Source of the DNA: Chlamydiota bacterium
Lineage (GTDB): Bacteria; Chlamydiota; Chlamydiia; Chlamydiales; Rhabdochlamydiaceae
Length of the DNA stretch: 34,083 bases
Direction: 5' to 3'
Assembly (NCBI GenBank): GCA_026398435.1
Contig: JAPLSW010000077.1
Span: 1-34,083 of the forward strand
Part shown: in pieces, positions 16,690 to 23,975 of the stretch
Position numbering within the stretch: position 1 is the first letter of the stretch
How the letters are laid out: every line of letters starts with the position of its first letter
Program-made: the position numbers and the translations under genes
The notes under the pieces: generated by a model
What the model was told of the DNA's origin: nothing
The model's input: the letters and a program-made list of their open reading frames with translations, nothing else
Databases searched by the model: none

Positions 16690-16706
16690 TATCCTAGTTT
16701 AGGATA
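16690..16706. repeat. Short palindrome in the AT-rich gap before the large gene
   Basis: TATCCTA and TAGGATA form a 7-bp inverted repeat with a 3-base centre. It lies upstream of both the large gene (minus strand) and a 10-codon mini-frame, so it could be an operator. Only the dyad itself is certain. Confidence 0.35.
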
Positions 16707-16760
16707 TTCGTCTTTTTAGAGGGTGATGAATGAAAATATATAATAAAATTGATTTTAGTT

Positions 16761-16791
16761 AAAAAATGGCGCCGCCTAAAAAACGGCGCCA
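16761..16791 (-). terminator. Rho-independent terminator of the CruF-like gene
   Basis: On the minus strand TGGCGCCG and CGGCGCCA form an 8-bp GC-rich stem with a 9-base loop, followed by six T residues. It lies eight bases past the CruF-like stop codon. Confidence 0.85.
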
Positions 16792-16798
16792 GTATAAT

Positions 16799-17590
16799 TT
16801 ACGACTCTTTTTTAAAGCTATTAAACCAAGCCAGAAGCATATAAGGTCCTAGTGCAAATATAGAGATAAATGCGCCGACACTTGCTATGTCTTTATATTT
16901 TTCAGGTTGATCAAAGCATGAGAGAAATCCCAAAAAGATGATCGTGGAAAATAGAAGAGAAGGAAACAGTAAAAGGGTTTTATCTATTTTTATTTTTGTG
17001 CTACGTCCCTTTAAGTGCCAACAAAGGGAGACTGTTACGAAAGTCATAATCGTAAAAACAAAGAACCATCCGATGAAATTATGGATCGGCACTCCAAAAT
17101 AAGCTCCTCCCATTCGCCAGATCCATTCACTTTGAATTGTAGAGTGGATAGGATCTGTTACTACATCTTTCAGTGTTAGAATAAAGCCTGAAAGTATAGC
17201 AAGTAGCCAAAGATTGGATTTTTTTAGAAACCTTTTGGAAATTGCCACTAAAAGAAGATTGCCTGAGTATATTAAGTATCCATATGCCACGGGAATAAAT
17301 AGCGGCACCCCAAAAATCATCAAAGGGTTTTCAGGATTGTAGTAATAAGATCCAAAGACAAGACCTGTATTTATCCCTATGAATTCGGCACTATAGCCGA
17401 TGATCATTGCTAAAATTAGGTAGGAAGCTGTTCTTTTACCTCCCCAAATCATATAAGAGTGCAGGGCCGCTGCTGCAAAAAACAGGGAATCTGCTATGAG
17501 TAGATGCTTTGGAAGTGCAATGTGAGCTATGAATCCTATGGCTAGTAGAGTTATTGCCCAAATATTAAGAGGTTTTGTTTTCTTGAACAT
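16799..17590 (-). CDS. CruF-like carotenoid biosynthesis membrane protein
   Basis: A 263-residue protein with about seven hydrophobic helices. It carries the motifs I associate with the CruF / bisanhydrobacterioruberin hydratase family (DUF422): EFIGINTGLVFGSYYY, IFGVPLFIPVAYGYLIY, DVVTDPIH and GGAYFGVPIHNFIGWFF. Family members hydrate the terminal double bond of acyclic carotenoids such as lycopene or bisanhydrobacterioruberin in the membrane. No phytoene synthase or desaturase is in view, so the substrate here is unknown. It stands alone, with a clean terminator downstream and an ISL3 element upstream. The start ATG has no strong Shine-Dalgarno. Confidence 0.75.
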   Translation of the reverse strand: MFKKTKPLNIWAITLLAIGFIAHIALPKHLLIADSLFFAAAALHSYMIWGGKRTASYLILAMIIGYSAEFIGINTGLVFGSYYYNPENPLMIFGVPLFIPVAYGYLIYSGNLLLVAISKRFLKKSNLWLLAILSGFILTLKDVVTDPIHSTIQSEWIWRMGGAYFGVPIHNFIGWFFVFTIMTFVTVSLCWHLKGRSTKIKIDKTLLLFPSLLFSTIIFLGFLSCFDQPEKYKDIASVGAFISIFALGPYMLLAWFNSFKKES

Positions 17591-17728
17591 GTAAATACCA
17601 AAATGGTTTGTTGATATTCCTTTTAATTATCTTAATATTTAGTTTATGGCAATAGATCATTTTGTGTTTTGTTGAGGGGGACGCTGACGCTTTTCATCTT
17701 TGGAGTGTATTTTAAAATGCATGTTTAA

Positions 17729-17785
17729 CCATAACTTCCTGCAAGAAACTGTCGCTTTATGACAGTTTCTTGCAGGAAGTTATGG
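17729..17785. repeat. 25-bp perfect inverted repeat with 7-base loop
   Basis: Arms at 17729-17753 and 17761-17785 are fully complementary (CCATAACTTCCTGCAAGAAA... against ...TTTCTTGCAGGAAGTTATGG) around GCTTTAT. The sequence lies in the gap between the CruF-like gene and the IS. It lacks a U-tract, so an ordinary terminator is unlikely. A small palindromic mobile unit or a structured RNA are alternatives. Nothing else is recognisable in 17591-17871. Confidence 0.8.
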
Positions 17786-17871
17786 CAGCTTATTCAATGT
17801 GTAACTAATTGAAAATATGATGCTTAAGTAATATTATGAGTTTTTTGTTAGAAAATCTGACTAAAATTATA

Positions 17872-17898
17872 AAGGTTCATCCGACAAATGCGTACCTC
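17872..17898 (+). repeat. Left terminal inverted repeat of the ISL3 element
   Basis: 27 bp, identical to the reverse complement of 19252-19278. The original transposase stop codon lies inside it (17877-17879). Confidence 0.88.
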
Positions 17899-17948
17899 TG
17901 TGCATGAAGGTGGTATAGCCTTAGCTTAAAGTACTCTATGTCACGGAA

Positions 17949-19082
17949 TCAATACGCCTGCCTTTTCATCGTTTTAATCTTATTATTGATCCCTTCAGCC
18001 GCTGCGTTACTTATCCGATGTTTAAAGTAATTTAGTAGTCCTATCCTATGATTATCCAAAGTCTTTGCCATCTTCTTCAATTTGGATATCCCTGTTTCAT
18101 TTGCATCAGAGATCCATTGATCAATGAATATCCATGCCTCTTTAAGGGAGTTTTGCTCCCAAAAGAGGCTAAACTGCTCTTTAAGTACATGAGCTTTAAA
18201 CAAGGGCTCATTTACTTGTAGGATAGCATCTACACGGTCTTTAAATTCAGGCTCTAAATCCTTGTAATTTCTGAGTAGCAGAAAGCGCTGTCCCTTTAGC
18301 ACCTTGCGTCCCATTTCATTTAAATTTTCTTGCTGCTCTTTTCTCACTTCATCTAATGCCTTATTCATTAGGGCAGTCACATGGAAATGATCGAATACAA
18401 TATCTATATCAGGCAGGGTTTCAGTTATTGCGGTGATATAAGGTCTGCTCATGTCCATAGCAATAGCCTTTAAGTTCTTAGCCTCTTTTTTAAGACGAAG
18501 AAGAAAGGGGGTGATATCATCAACCGTCCTTCCCTCTACGGCATGAATGATTCTCCCTGACTCAATATCAGTAAAAGCCGACATATATACATGCCCTTTT
18601 TTAATGGCAAATTCATCAAGGCTTATATATTTTACATCCTTAACATCGATTTTTTTGTAGAGCTTTTTAAGCTTCATTTTATGAATTCTTTTTACGACAT
18701 TCCAGCTAACTCCCAAGAGTCGTGATACATTCTGAACTGTACTCATAGAAAGCAGGTCAAAAGCATACTGAACAAATGCGCGAGTCATTTGAGATTTCCC
18801 TTTCATAAAGGGGAGCCGTGGCCACCACTGGTGGCCGCAATCCACACATTTCAGACGGTGTAAGATTACGTCTAGAAAGCATTTTTTACGACCAACTGGT
18901 GTCATTCTAAAACGACGCTTTTTCTGGCCTTTAAAATGGGAGTTTTTAGTGGAGCACTTAGGACAGTGAATCTTTTGATAAACCATCTCAGCAGAGTAAA
19001 TGATAGAACTTTTTTCATATTGGGCGGATTTATACTGTACTCCTTTTATCCCATATGCATGATAGAGAATCGATGTAGACAT
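17949..19082 (-). CDS. ISL3-family transposase, shortened by an in-frame TGA
   Basis: The visible frame gives 377 residues. Two N-terminal CxxC pairs (CPKC, CVDCG) form the zinc-binding region, and a helix-turn-helix segment follows (LLSMSTVQNVSRLLGVSW). The DDE catalytic residues appear in YISLDEFAIKKG, AIAMDMSRPY and AAAEGINNK. After KTMKRQAY the frame hits TGA (17949-17951). It then reads on without further stops as FRDIEYFKLRLYHLHAQRYA and FVG, to a TGA at 17877 inside the terminal repeat. ISL3 transposases normally continue QAYG(F/Y)RD, so the TGA replaces a Gly codon (GGA). All three acidic residues lie before the stop, so activity may be reduced but cannot be excluded. AAGGAGG lies before the ATG. 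Confidence 0.88.
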   Translation of the reverse strand: MSTSILYHAYGIKGVQYKSAQYEKSSIIYSAEMVYQKIHCPKCSTKNSHFKGQKKRRFRMTPVGRKKCFLDVILHRLKCVDCGHQWWPRLPFMKGKSQMTRAFVQYAFDLLSMSTVQNVSRLLGVSWNVVKRIHKMKLKKLYKKIDVKDVKYISLDEFAIKKGHVYMSAFTDIESGRIIHAVEGRTVDDITPFLLRLKKEAKNLKAIAMDMSRPYITAITETLPDIDIVFDHFHVTALMNKALDEVRKEQQENLNEMGRKVLKGQRFLLLRNYKDLEPEFKDRVDAILQVNEPLFKAHVLKEQFSLFWEQNSLKEAWIFIDQWISDANETGISKLKKMAKTLDNHRIGLLNYFKHRISNAAAEGINNKIKTMKRQAY

Positions 19083-19251
19083 AGAACAGCCTCCTTATGG
19101 TTGGTAGCCTAAGGTTCCTTTTCTATGTCTGCTCTTTTTTATTCAAACTCAAACTTTATATTCATCTATTTTTTCTGAAAAACCATCTTTATAACGTTCT
19201 GATTATCAACAATCCTTGAGTTTGGGATCCTTTAAGCCATTCCCCTATGAG

Positions 19252-19278
19252 GAGGTACGCATTTGTCGGATGAACCTT
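19252..19278 (-). repeat. Right terminal inverted repeat of the ISL3 element
   Basis: 27 bp, perfect inverse of 17872-17898, 170 bases upstream of the transposase start. Confidence 0.88.
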
Positions 19279-19319
19279 AAAATTTGGTACGTGAATTTGA
19301 GAAAGCCATATTGATCTAC

Positions 19320-20111
19320 TTAATAGATTTTAGATCTAATTCTTTTTTCTAGCTTTGTCTGCATTTTTTTTTGCACTAGGCTCTTAGGCAGCAGAAATCT
19401 AGCTATAAAGACAAGAACCTTATACCTAAAGTCGATGATCTCCATGGGCTTTTTATGATGAATTTGCTTCAGGATAAGTTTGGCCGCTTTCTCTACAGAC
19501 ATCGCTTCAAAACCCTCTTGGTTTTTATTAAGGCCTGAGGAGGCCCTTTCTCTAAAAGAGGTCTTAATTTGTCCAGGGCAGCTTACTAGAATTCGTATTC
19601 CCTCTTTTTTTACCTCGGCATCAAAAGACTGGCTAAAATGGGTCACATACGCTTTTGAAGCAGAGTAGATGGCAAAGCTTGGGGTGGGAAGAAATCCGGC
19701 AGCGGACGATATATTCATGATGACCCCAGGCTTTTTTTCTTCTATGAGGGCACGTGCTGATTCTAGGGTGATTTCTGTAAGGGCAAGAGCATTGACCTCA
19801 AGTATTTTTAGTTGCTCAGTAAGGGGGTGAGTAAGCGCTCCTCCATACAACCCAAAGCCTGCAGAGTTAATGACAAGGTCCGGTTTTCTCTGAGAGATCT
19901 CTGCTAGAAGCGCCGACCTTTCTTTTGGCAAAGAAAGGTCAGCTGCAAAAATATTCACCTCTGTTTGAAGGGAAAGCTCGTTTTGCAGCTTTTCTAGGGC
20001 GTCTTTGTTTCTCCCTGTAAGAAAAAGGGGGACTTTATCTTGGGCAAGCCTTTTAGCAAGGGCCGTTCCAAGCCCTGAGCTTGCACCTGTTATTAGAGCA
20101 AGAGCTACCAT
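19320..20111 (-). CDS. Short-chain dehydrogenase/reductase
   Basis: A 263-residue classical SDR. It has the NAD(P)-binding GASSGLG near the N-terminus, DLS after the third strand, the NSAG motif, the catalytic Ser in NISSAAG, and YSASK with the catalytic Tyr/Lys. SCPGQIKT follows the active site. The basic residue in TGRNKDALEKL suggests NADP(H) preference. The basic, partly hydrophobic C-terminus (YKVLVFIARFLLPKSLV) suggests membrane association, as in some 3-ketoacyl or retinol-type reductases. The substrate is unknown. Its ATG overlaps the stop codon of the upstream phosphohexomutase (TAATG), so the two are coupled. Confidence 0.85.
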   Translation of the reverse strand: MVALALITGASSGLGTALAKRLAQDKVPLFLTGRNKDALEKLQNELSLQTEVNIFAADLSLPKERSALLAEISQRKPDLVINSAGFGLYGGALTHPLTEQLKILEVNALALTEITLESARALIEEKKPGVIMNISSAAGFLPTPSFAIYSASKAYVTHFSQSFDAEVKKEGIRILVSCPGQIKTSFRERASSGLNKNQEGFEAMSVEKAAKLILKQIHHKKPMEIIDFRYKVLVFIARFLLPKSLVQKKMQTKLEKRIRSKIY

Positions 20112-21856
20112 TATTGCACTAACGCTTTTGCTGCATCTATGAGCTCCCCGAGCTTTTTATCAGCAAGGAGGATCCCTTCTTCAACAGTTGCAAATTCTTT
20201 AAGACGCACTCCCGCATAAATTTTGAGCTTAGGTTCGGTTCCTGACGGTCTTATTACGATTTTACTCCCATCATCAAAACGATAGAGGAGGACATCAGAC
20301 TGAGGCAATGCAGTAGTTTCTTTGGCGCCAGAGGAGGTAATTCTCTCTTTTAAGAGGTAGTCTTCATAGAGGACTCTTTGGGCTTGGAGTATTTGTTTAG
20401 GGGGAGCATCTCTTAATTTTTTCATCATCTGCTTTATGGTGTCCATGCCATCTTTACCGGGAGGAAAATCGATGGAATACTGGGATTCTCTAAATACTCC
20501 AAATTCCCTGTAAATATCATGGAGGAGATCAATGAGCGTTTTATTTTGTTTTTTAGCATAGAGGGCGATCTCTGCAAGAAGGCAGCAAGAGACTATGGCA
20601 TCTTTATCACGGGCGTGAGTGCCTAGAAGATATCCATAGGATTCTTCTGCGCCGAAGAGAAAAAGGGGAGATCCCTTTATCTCTTCCCACTCATGGATTT
20701 TTTCTCCGATGTATTTGAAGCCGGTAAGAACCTCGACGCACTGCACGCCAAAGCCTTTGCAGATTATCGGCAGTAGCTCTGTCGATACAATCGTGGTAAT
20801 TACAGCATAATCAGGGGAGAGCTCTTTTTTTTCTTTTAGGGATTTACATAGGTAATAGCTGCAAATCGATGCTGTTTCATTGCCATTGAGGATGACGGGC
20901 TTGCCCTTATGCATTACAACAGTGCCGAGCCTGTCTGCATCGGGGTCTGTTACGAGAAGGATGTCAGATCCATTATTTTGCAGATGTTTTATTCCGAGCG
21001 TTAGGGTTTCTGGATATTCAGGATTGGGGAAGCGTACTGTCGGGAAATTCCCATCTGGCACGCACTGTTTCTCTTCGAGTAATATAGAGCTAAAGCCCCA
21101 GTCTTTAAGAGCCAGCGGTGCCAAGGTAATCCCTGTGCCGTGAAGGCTCGAAAAGCTGATACGTAAACTAGATCCGTCTGCTTTATTTTGAGAGGGTCTT
21201 TGCTGAAGGGGTCTTATCGCTTTTATATAAGCCTCATCGATCTCTTCACCTATGATGTGGATAAGAGGAGAGTCTATAGAGTCAACGGGGATGTCATCAT
21301 AATTTGTAATGGAGCCGGCCGCATCCATGATCCCTTTGTCATGGGGAGGGACTATCTGCCCTCCATCTGCCCAGTAGACCTTGTATCCGTTGTATTCTGC
21401 TGGATTGTGGGAGGCGGTAATCATAATGGCTGCATTGCATTGCAGATGCCGGCAGGCAAAAGAAATAAGGGGGGTCGGTCTTAGGTCTTGAAATAAGAAA
21501 ACCTCGATTCCTTGCTTTGCAAGGACTCTTGCGGATTCTTTAGCAAAGGTTTCTGAATGGTTGCGGGAGTCAAAGCCTATGACTACCTTTGCAGGGCAAG
21601 CCGATGTGGATTTTTTAAGATAGAGGGCAAGGCCAAGTGTCGCTTTGCGAATAGTATAGATGTTTATTCTGTTGCTTCCGGGGCCCATGAGGCCTCTTAG
21701 GCCTCCTGTGCCAAAGGCAAGGTCTGTATAAAAAGCGTCGCGAAGAGTTTTAGGGTCTGCACTTTGTAGGGCTTGAATTTCAGCTTTGGTTTCTTTATCA
21801 AAGTTTCCTGTAAGCCATGTAGAAATGCGATTTTGTGTAGAGACGTCGAGTTGCAT
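20111..21856 (-). CDS. Phosphoglucomutase/phosphomannomutase
   Basis: A 581-residue alpha-D-phosphohexomutase of the long PgcA-like type, interconverting hexose 1- and 6-phosphates. The catalytic phosphoserine lies in TASHNPAEYNGYKVYW, the metal loop is DPDADRLG, the sugar-binding loop is GAEESYGYL, and the C-terminal phosphate-binding loop is RPSGTEPKLKIY. All four functional loops are intact. It likely supplies glucose-1-phosphate for glycogen or glycan precursors. AAAGGA precedes the ATG by eight bases, and an SDR gene overlaps the stop. Confidence 0.92.
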   Translation of the reverse strand: MQLDVSTQNRISTWLTGNFDKETKAEIQALQSADPKTLRDAFYTDLAFGTGGLRGLMGPGSNRINIYTIRKATLGLALYLKKSTSACPAKVVIGFDSRNHSETFAKESARVLAKQGIEVFLFQDLRPTPLISFACRHLQCNAAIMITASHNPAEYNGYKVYWADGGQIVPPHDKGIMDAAGSITNYDDIPVDSIDSPLIHIIGEEIDEAYIKAIRPLQQRPSQNKADGSSLRISFSSLHGTGITLAPLALKDWGFSSILLEEKQCVPDGNFPTVRFPNPEYPETLTLGIKHLQNNGSDILLVTDPDADRLGTVVMHKGKPVILNGNETASICSYYLCKSLKEKKELSPDYAVITTIVSTELLPIICKGFGVQCVEVLTGFKYIGEKIHEWEEIKGSPLFLFGAEESYGYLLGTHARDKDAIVSCCLLAEIALYAKKQNKTLIDLLHDIYREFGVFRESQYSIDFPPGKDGMDTIKQMMKKLRDAPPKQILQAQRVLYEDYLLKERITSSGAKETTALPQSDVLLYRFDDGSKIVIRPSGTEPKLKIYAGVRLKEFATVEEGILLADKKLGELIDAAKALVQ

Positions 21857-21908
21857 AGAAACGATCCTTTAATCTGAAATGTTTAGTGTAGTGTTACACA
21901 CAAAACAT

Positions 21909-22346
21909 TTAGTTTAAAGAGAGTTGTTGTTGGATTTCTTCAAGAGAAATTGTTTCTGCATCAGGGTGATTTATCCCCTCGCAGCGGGTACCTTCATCTT
22001 CCCAGGCTTTCTTCGAAGCGATGTTCTCCGGCCACCAAGGATAGGTGCGGCACTGGCGGGGACGATAGTTATAAAGGGTGCAGACATTGTCTTTAAGAAA
22101 GGTGCAGTCATAAACAACAGAAAGATCTGGGAGGGTTTTTGGGCGCTCAAGAAGGGCTCTTTTTCCCGATACATTTCTCGTAAATTTCTTAATGAAATGT
22201 TCGACGGTTACTTTGAGGAAATTTGACATTTCGATGATTTCTTCATCAGAGACCCATACATAGCCTGGGGTGCCTGTACAACAAGCGCCGCACTGGGTGC
22301 ATTTAAATTTCAAACCTTCTTTAATCCAAGAGAGAGCTTTAGTCAT
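21909..22346 (-). CDS. YkgJ-type Cys-cluster (CxxCGxCC) protein
   Basis: A 145-residue protein of the YkgJ / zinc-iron-chelating family (UPF0153). It has CTQCGACC near residue 16, followed by CTFLKDNVCTLYNYRPRQCR and YPWWPENI, and a late Cys. The cysteines are thought to bind a metal or Fe-S cluster; the biochemical role of the family is unknown. The frame is open further upstream to 22490, but the ATG at 22346 overlaps the metallophosphoesterase stop by four bases (ATGA), the usual arrangement for coupled genes, and is taken as the start. Confidence 0.82.
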   Translation of the reverse strand: MTKALSWIKEGLKFKCTQCGACCTGTPGYVWVSDEEIIEMSNFLKVTVEHFIKKFTRNVSGKRALLERPKTLPDLSVVYDCTFLKDNVCTLYNYRPRQCRTYPWWPENIASKKAWEDEGTRCEGINHPDAETISLEEIQQQLSLN

Positions 22347-23263
22347 GAGAACTCGAAGGAAGTAGGATTTTTTTCGTTCCAATCCCAGGCTCCATGATCG
22401 ATTGAGCTCCAGCGATAGGGTTTTACAGAACAGGTTGTTTCTGAGAAATCCAACAGATTCCATGTTCCCTTTTCTTCGTGAGCTGTGCACCCTGAGTCTA
22501 ATAGGATAGGAAGACCTGCATTTCTAAGATCTGCAATACAGTGGCGATGGGTATGACCGTGGAGATAGAATTTTACTTTAGGAAATTCGTGAAGTAGGTC
22601 TCTAAGGGCTGCATCACCAATTAAGTGTTTATGCAGGTGGTCTGAGGTAAATAAGGGGAAGTGGTTAGCAAGGAGTACCTTGCTATCTTCGGGTAATTGG
22701 TTTAGCACCTTACGAAGGTTTGAGGCTATTTCACTCGTGAAATTTCCGTGGCAGGATAGAAGGGGGGTAGCTATTGCAGTATCGAGGGCGATCATCCACC
22801 AATCGAGATCTAGTTTTTTTACAGCGAGCTTATGATCTTTTAGATTGTACTGGGCAAACAAGCAGTCTTGACTGCCAAAACTTGCATCAAAATATTGATA
22901 GAAAGTTTTATTGAGATAGTCTTTTTTTGTATAGTGGTCGTGATTGCCTGGAAGGGTAATGACCTCTACTCCCATGCTTTTAAGTTTAGTAAGGAATTCT
23001 GAGGCCTTTGCGAATTCAATAGGTAGGGATGTCGTGCTTAGATCTCCAGAAATGAGGACATAATTCACTTCTTCTTTTTTGAAATGATCGAGAAGTCTGT
23101 ACACCTTATCATGCTGAATTTCTCTCATGCGGCGAAGCAGTAGATTGGCATTTCCAATCCATCTTTTGGAAAGAAACTGCTTAGGGTTCCATGAGAGCTG
23201 CGAAAAATGCAGATCAGAAATATGTGCTAAACGAAAGTGCTTGGTCTCTACAGAACCCTTCAT
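22343..23263 (-). CDS. Calcineurin-like metallophosphoesterase
   Basis: A 306-residue phosphohydrolase. It has the dimetal motifs in order: ISDLHF, SGDLS, LPGNHDHY, a later LLANHFPLF and LHGHTHRH. The family covers phosphodiesterases and nucleotidases, including cyclic nucleotide and UDP-diacylglucosamine hydrolases; substrate cannot be fixed from sequence. The open frame starts at a TTG (23326), but GAGG lies six bases before the ATG at 23263, giving MKGSVETKHFRLAHISDLHF. I recall a phosphohydrolase at this position near groEL3 and murF in Chlamydia. The stop overlaps the YkgJ-like gene. Confidence 0.85.
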   Translation of the reverse strand: MKGSVETKHFRLAHISDLHFSQLSWNPKQFLSKRWIGNANLLLRRMREIQHDKVYRLLDHFKKEEVNYVLISGDLSTTSLPIEFAKASEFLTKLKSMGVEVITLPGNHDHYTKKDYLNKTFYQYFDASFGSQDCLFAQYNLKDHKLAVKKLDLDWWMIALDTAIATPLLSCHGNFTSEIASNLRKVLNQLPEDSKVLLANHFPLFTSDHLHKHLIGDAALRDLLHEFPKVKFYLHGHTHRHCIADLRNAGLPILLDSGCTAHEEKGTWNLLDFSETTCSVKPYRWSSIDHGAWDWNEKNPTSFEFS

Positions 23264-23339
23264 AGACATCCTCAGACGTAAGATAAGAATACAGTGTACC
23301 TTAAATCCTCTTTCTCTAAAAAACAAAAGAGGAGAAAAA

Positions 23340-23711
23340 TCACTTTATTTTATTCATTTTCCTAACAATTTTTTTACTTTTTACCTTGTTTTGCTTGGCT
23401 ATGTTTTTTATCCATCGTAGCCCTTCTGGATGGACATGTGCCGGCTCAGAGCCCACAGTGCCTTCATGAGTGCCTGTTCTTTTGGAGCGTTTGCTAAGAG
23501 CCTTGGCTTTCTTAGCTTTAAGGGATTTTTCCATAGAAAGAAGGTGGTCTTTCTCGATTTTTGCTTTTTTCTTAGGCTGTTTTGCAAGAACCTCTTTTTC
23601 TGTAAGAGTTTTTTTAGGAGTAGGAGTATCCCCTGACTTTAGATCCTTTTTAATGGTCTTATCCATTTTTTTACGGATGTTCTTTGGCATAGGCTGTTTG
23701 CTTTTATTCAT
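23340..23711 (-). CDS. Small lysine-rich hypothetical protein
   Basis: A 123-residue, strongly basic protein: about a third of residues are Lys or Arg, in clusters such as KKKAKIEK, KSLKAKKAKALSKRSKR and KSKKIVRKMNKIK. A less basic patch (GTVGSEPAHVHPEGLRWIKN) lies near residue 85. No signal peptide or known domain. Charge suggests nucleic-acid or ribosome binding, but it lacks the repeated motifs of chlamydial histone-like HctA/HctB, so this is only an inference. It precedes the metallophosphoesterase on the same strand and could be first in that operon. Confidence 0.6.
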   Translation of the reverse strand: MNKSKQPMPKNIRKKMDKTIKKDLKSGDTPTPKKTLTEKEVLAKQPKKKAKIEKDHLLSMEKSLKAKKAKALSKRSKRTGTHEGTVGSEPAHVHPEGLRWIKNIAKQNKVKSKKIVRKMNKIK

Positions 23712-23928
23712 AAGTACCCACGGTGTAAATTAAACATTTTCTTCGCTTAATTTTACAGTAGTTATTAAACTTTTAATTTTCAAGATAGTAATTAATACAA
23801 ATCTAGAAAGGGCCGTATTTTACAGGCGTGTTAATAGGGAGGAAAAGTTTGATATTTTTTATAAATGGACTTAGGGACTTAGGAAGGTAATTAGCAAGTT
23901 GCTCGCATATAGAGACCTACGTATCTTA

Positions 23929-23964
23929 TGGACAATTTTATACATAAACATATAAAATTGTCCA
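23929..23964 (+). promoter_or_regulatory. 14-bp palindrome abutting the ribosome binding site of the AAA ATPase gene
   Basis: TGGACAATTTTATA (23929-23942) and its perfect inverse (23951-23964) are separated by eight bases. The AAAGGA Shine-Dalgarno starts immediately after the right arm. This is a plausible autoregulatory operator or an RNA hairpin limiting translation. Confidence 0.6.
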
Positions 23965-23975
23965 AAAGGACCTTT

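Larger units (their letters stand above)
17872..19278 (-). mobile_element. ISL3-family insertion sequence
   Basis: A 1.4-kb element bounded by 27-bp perfect terminal inverted repeats, AAGGTTCATCCGACAAATGC... at 17872-17898 and its complement at 19252-19278. It contains one ISL3-type transposase gene on the minus strand. TAAAATT occurs at 17862-17868 and 19278-19284; with neighbours this gives a 7-of-8 match that may be a decayed target duplication, though it is offset from the left repeat. It lies between two genes and interrupts neither. Confidence 0.88.

Noticed and set aside
16730..16762. 10-codon mini-ORF (MKIYNKIDFS) behind a GAGGGTGATGA tract, possible leader peptide
   Set aside because: There is no downstream plus-strand gene to regulate, and the hairpin beyond it has its T-tract on the other strand.
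17949..17951. TGA read as tryptophan or selenocysteine
   Set aside because: Other genes in the window use TGA as a normal stop (for example coaX/nadC and the metallophosphoesterase overlaps), and the family has Gly at this position.
17862..19284. Clean 8-bp target site duplication of the ISL3 element
   Set aside because: TAAAATT occurs on both sides but is not at equal distance from the two terminal repeats, so it is noted only as a possible decayed duplication.
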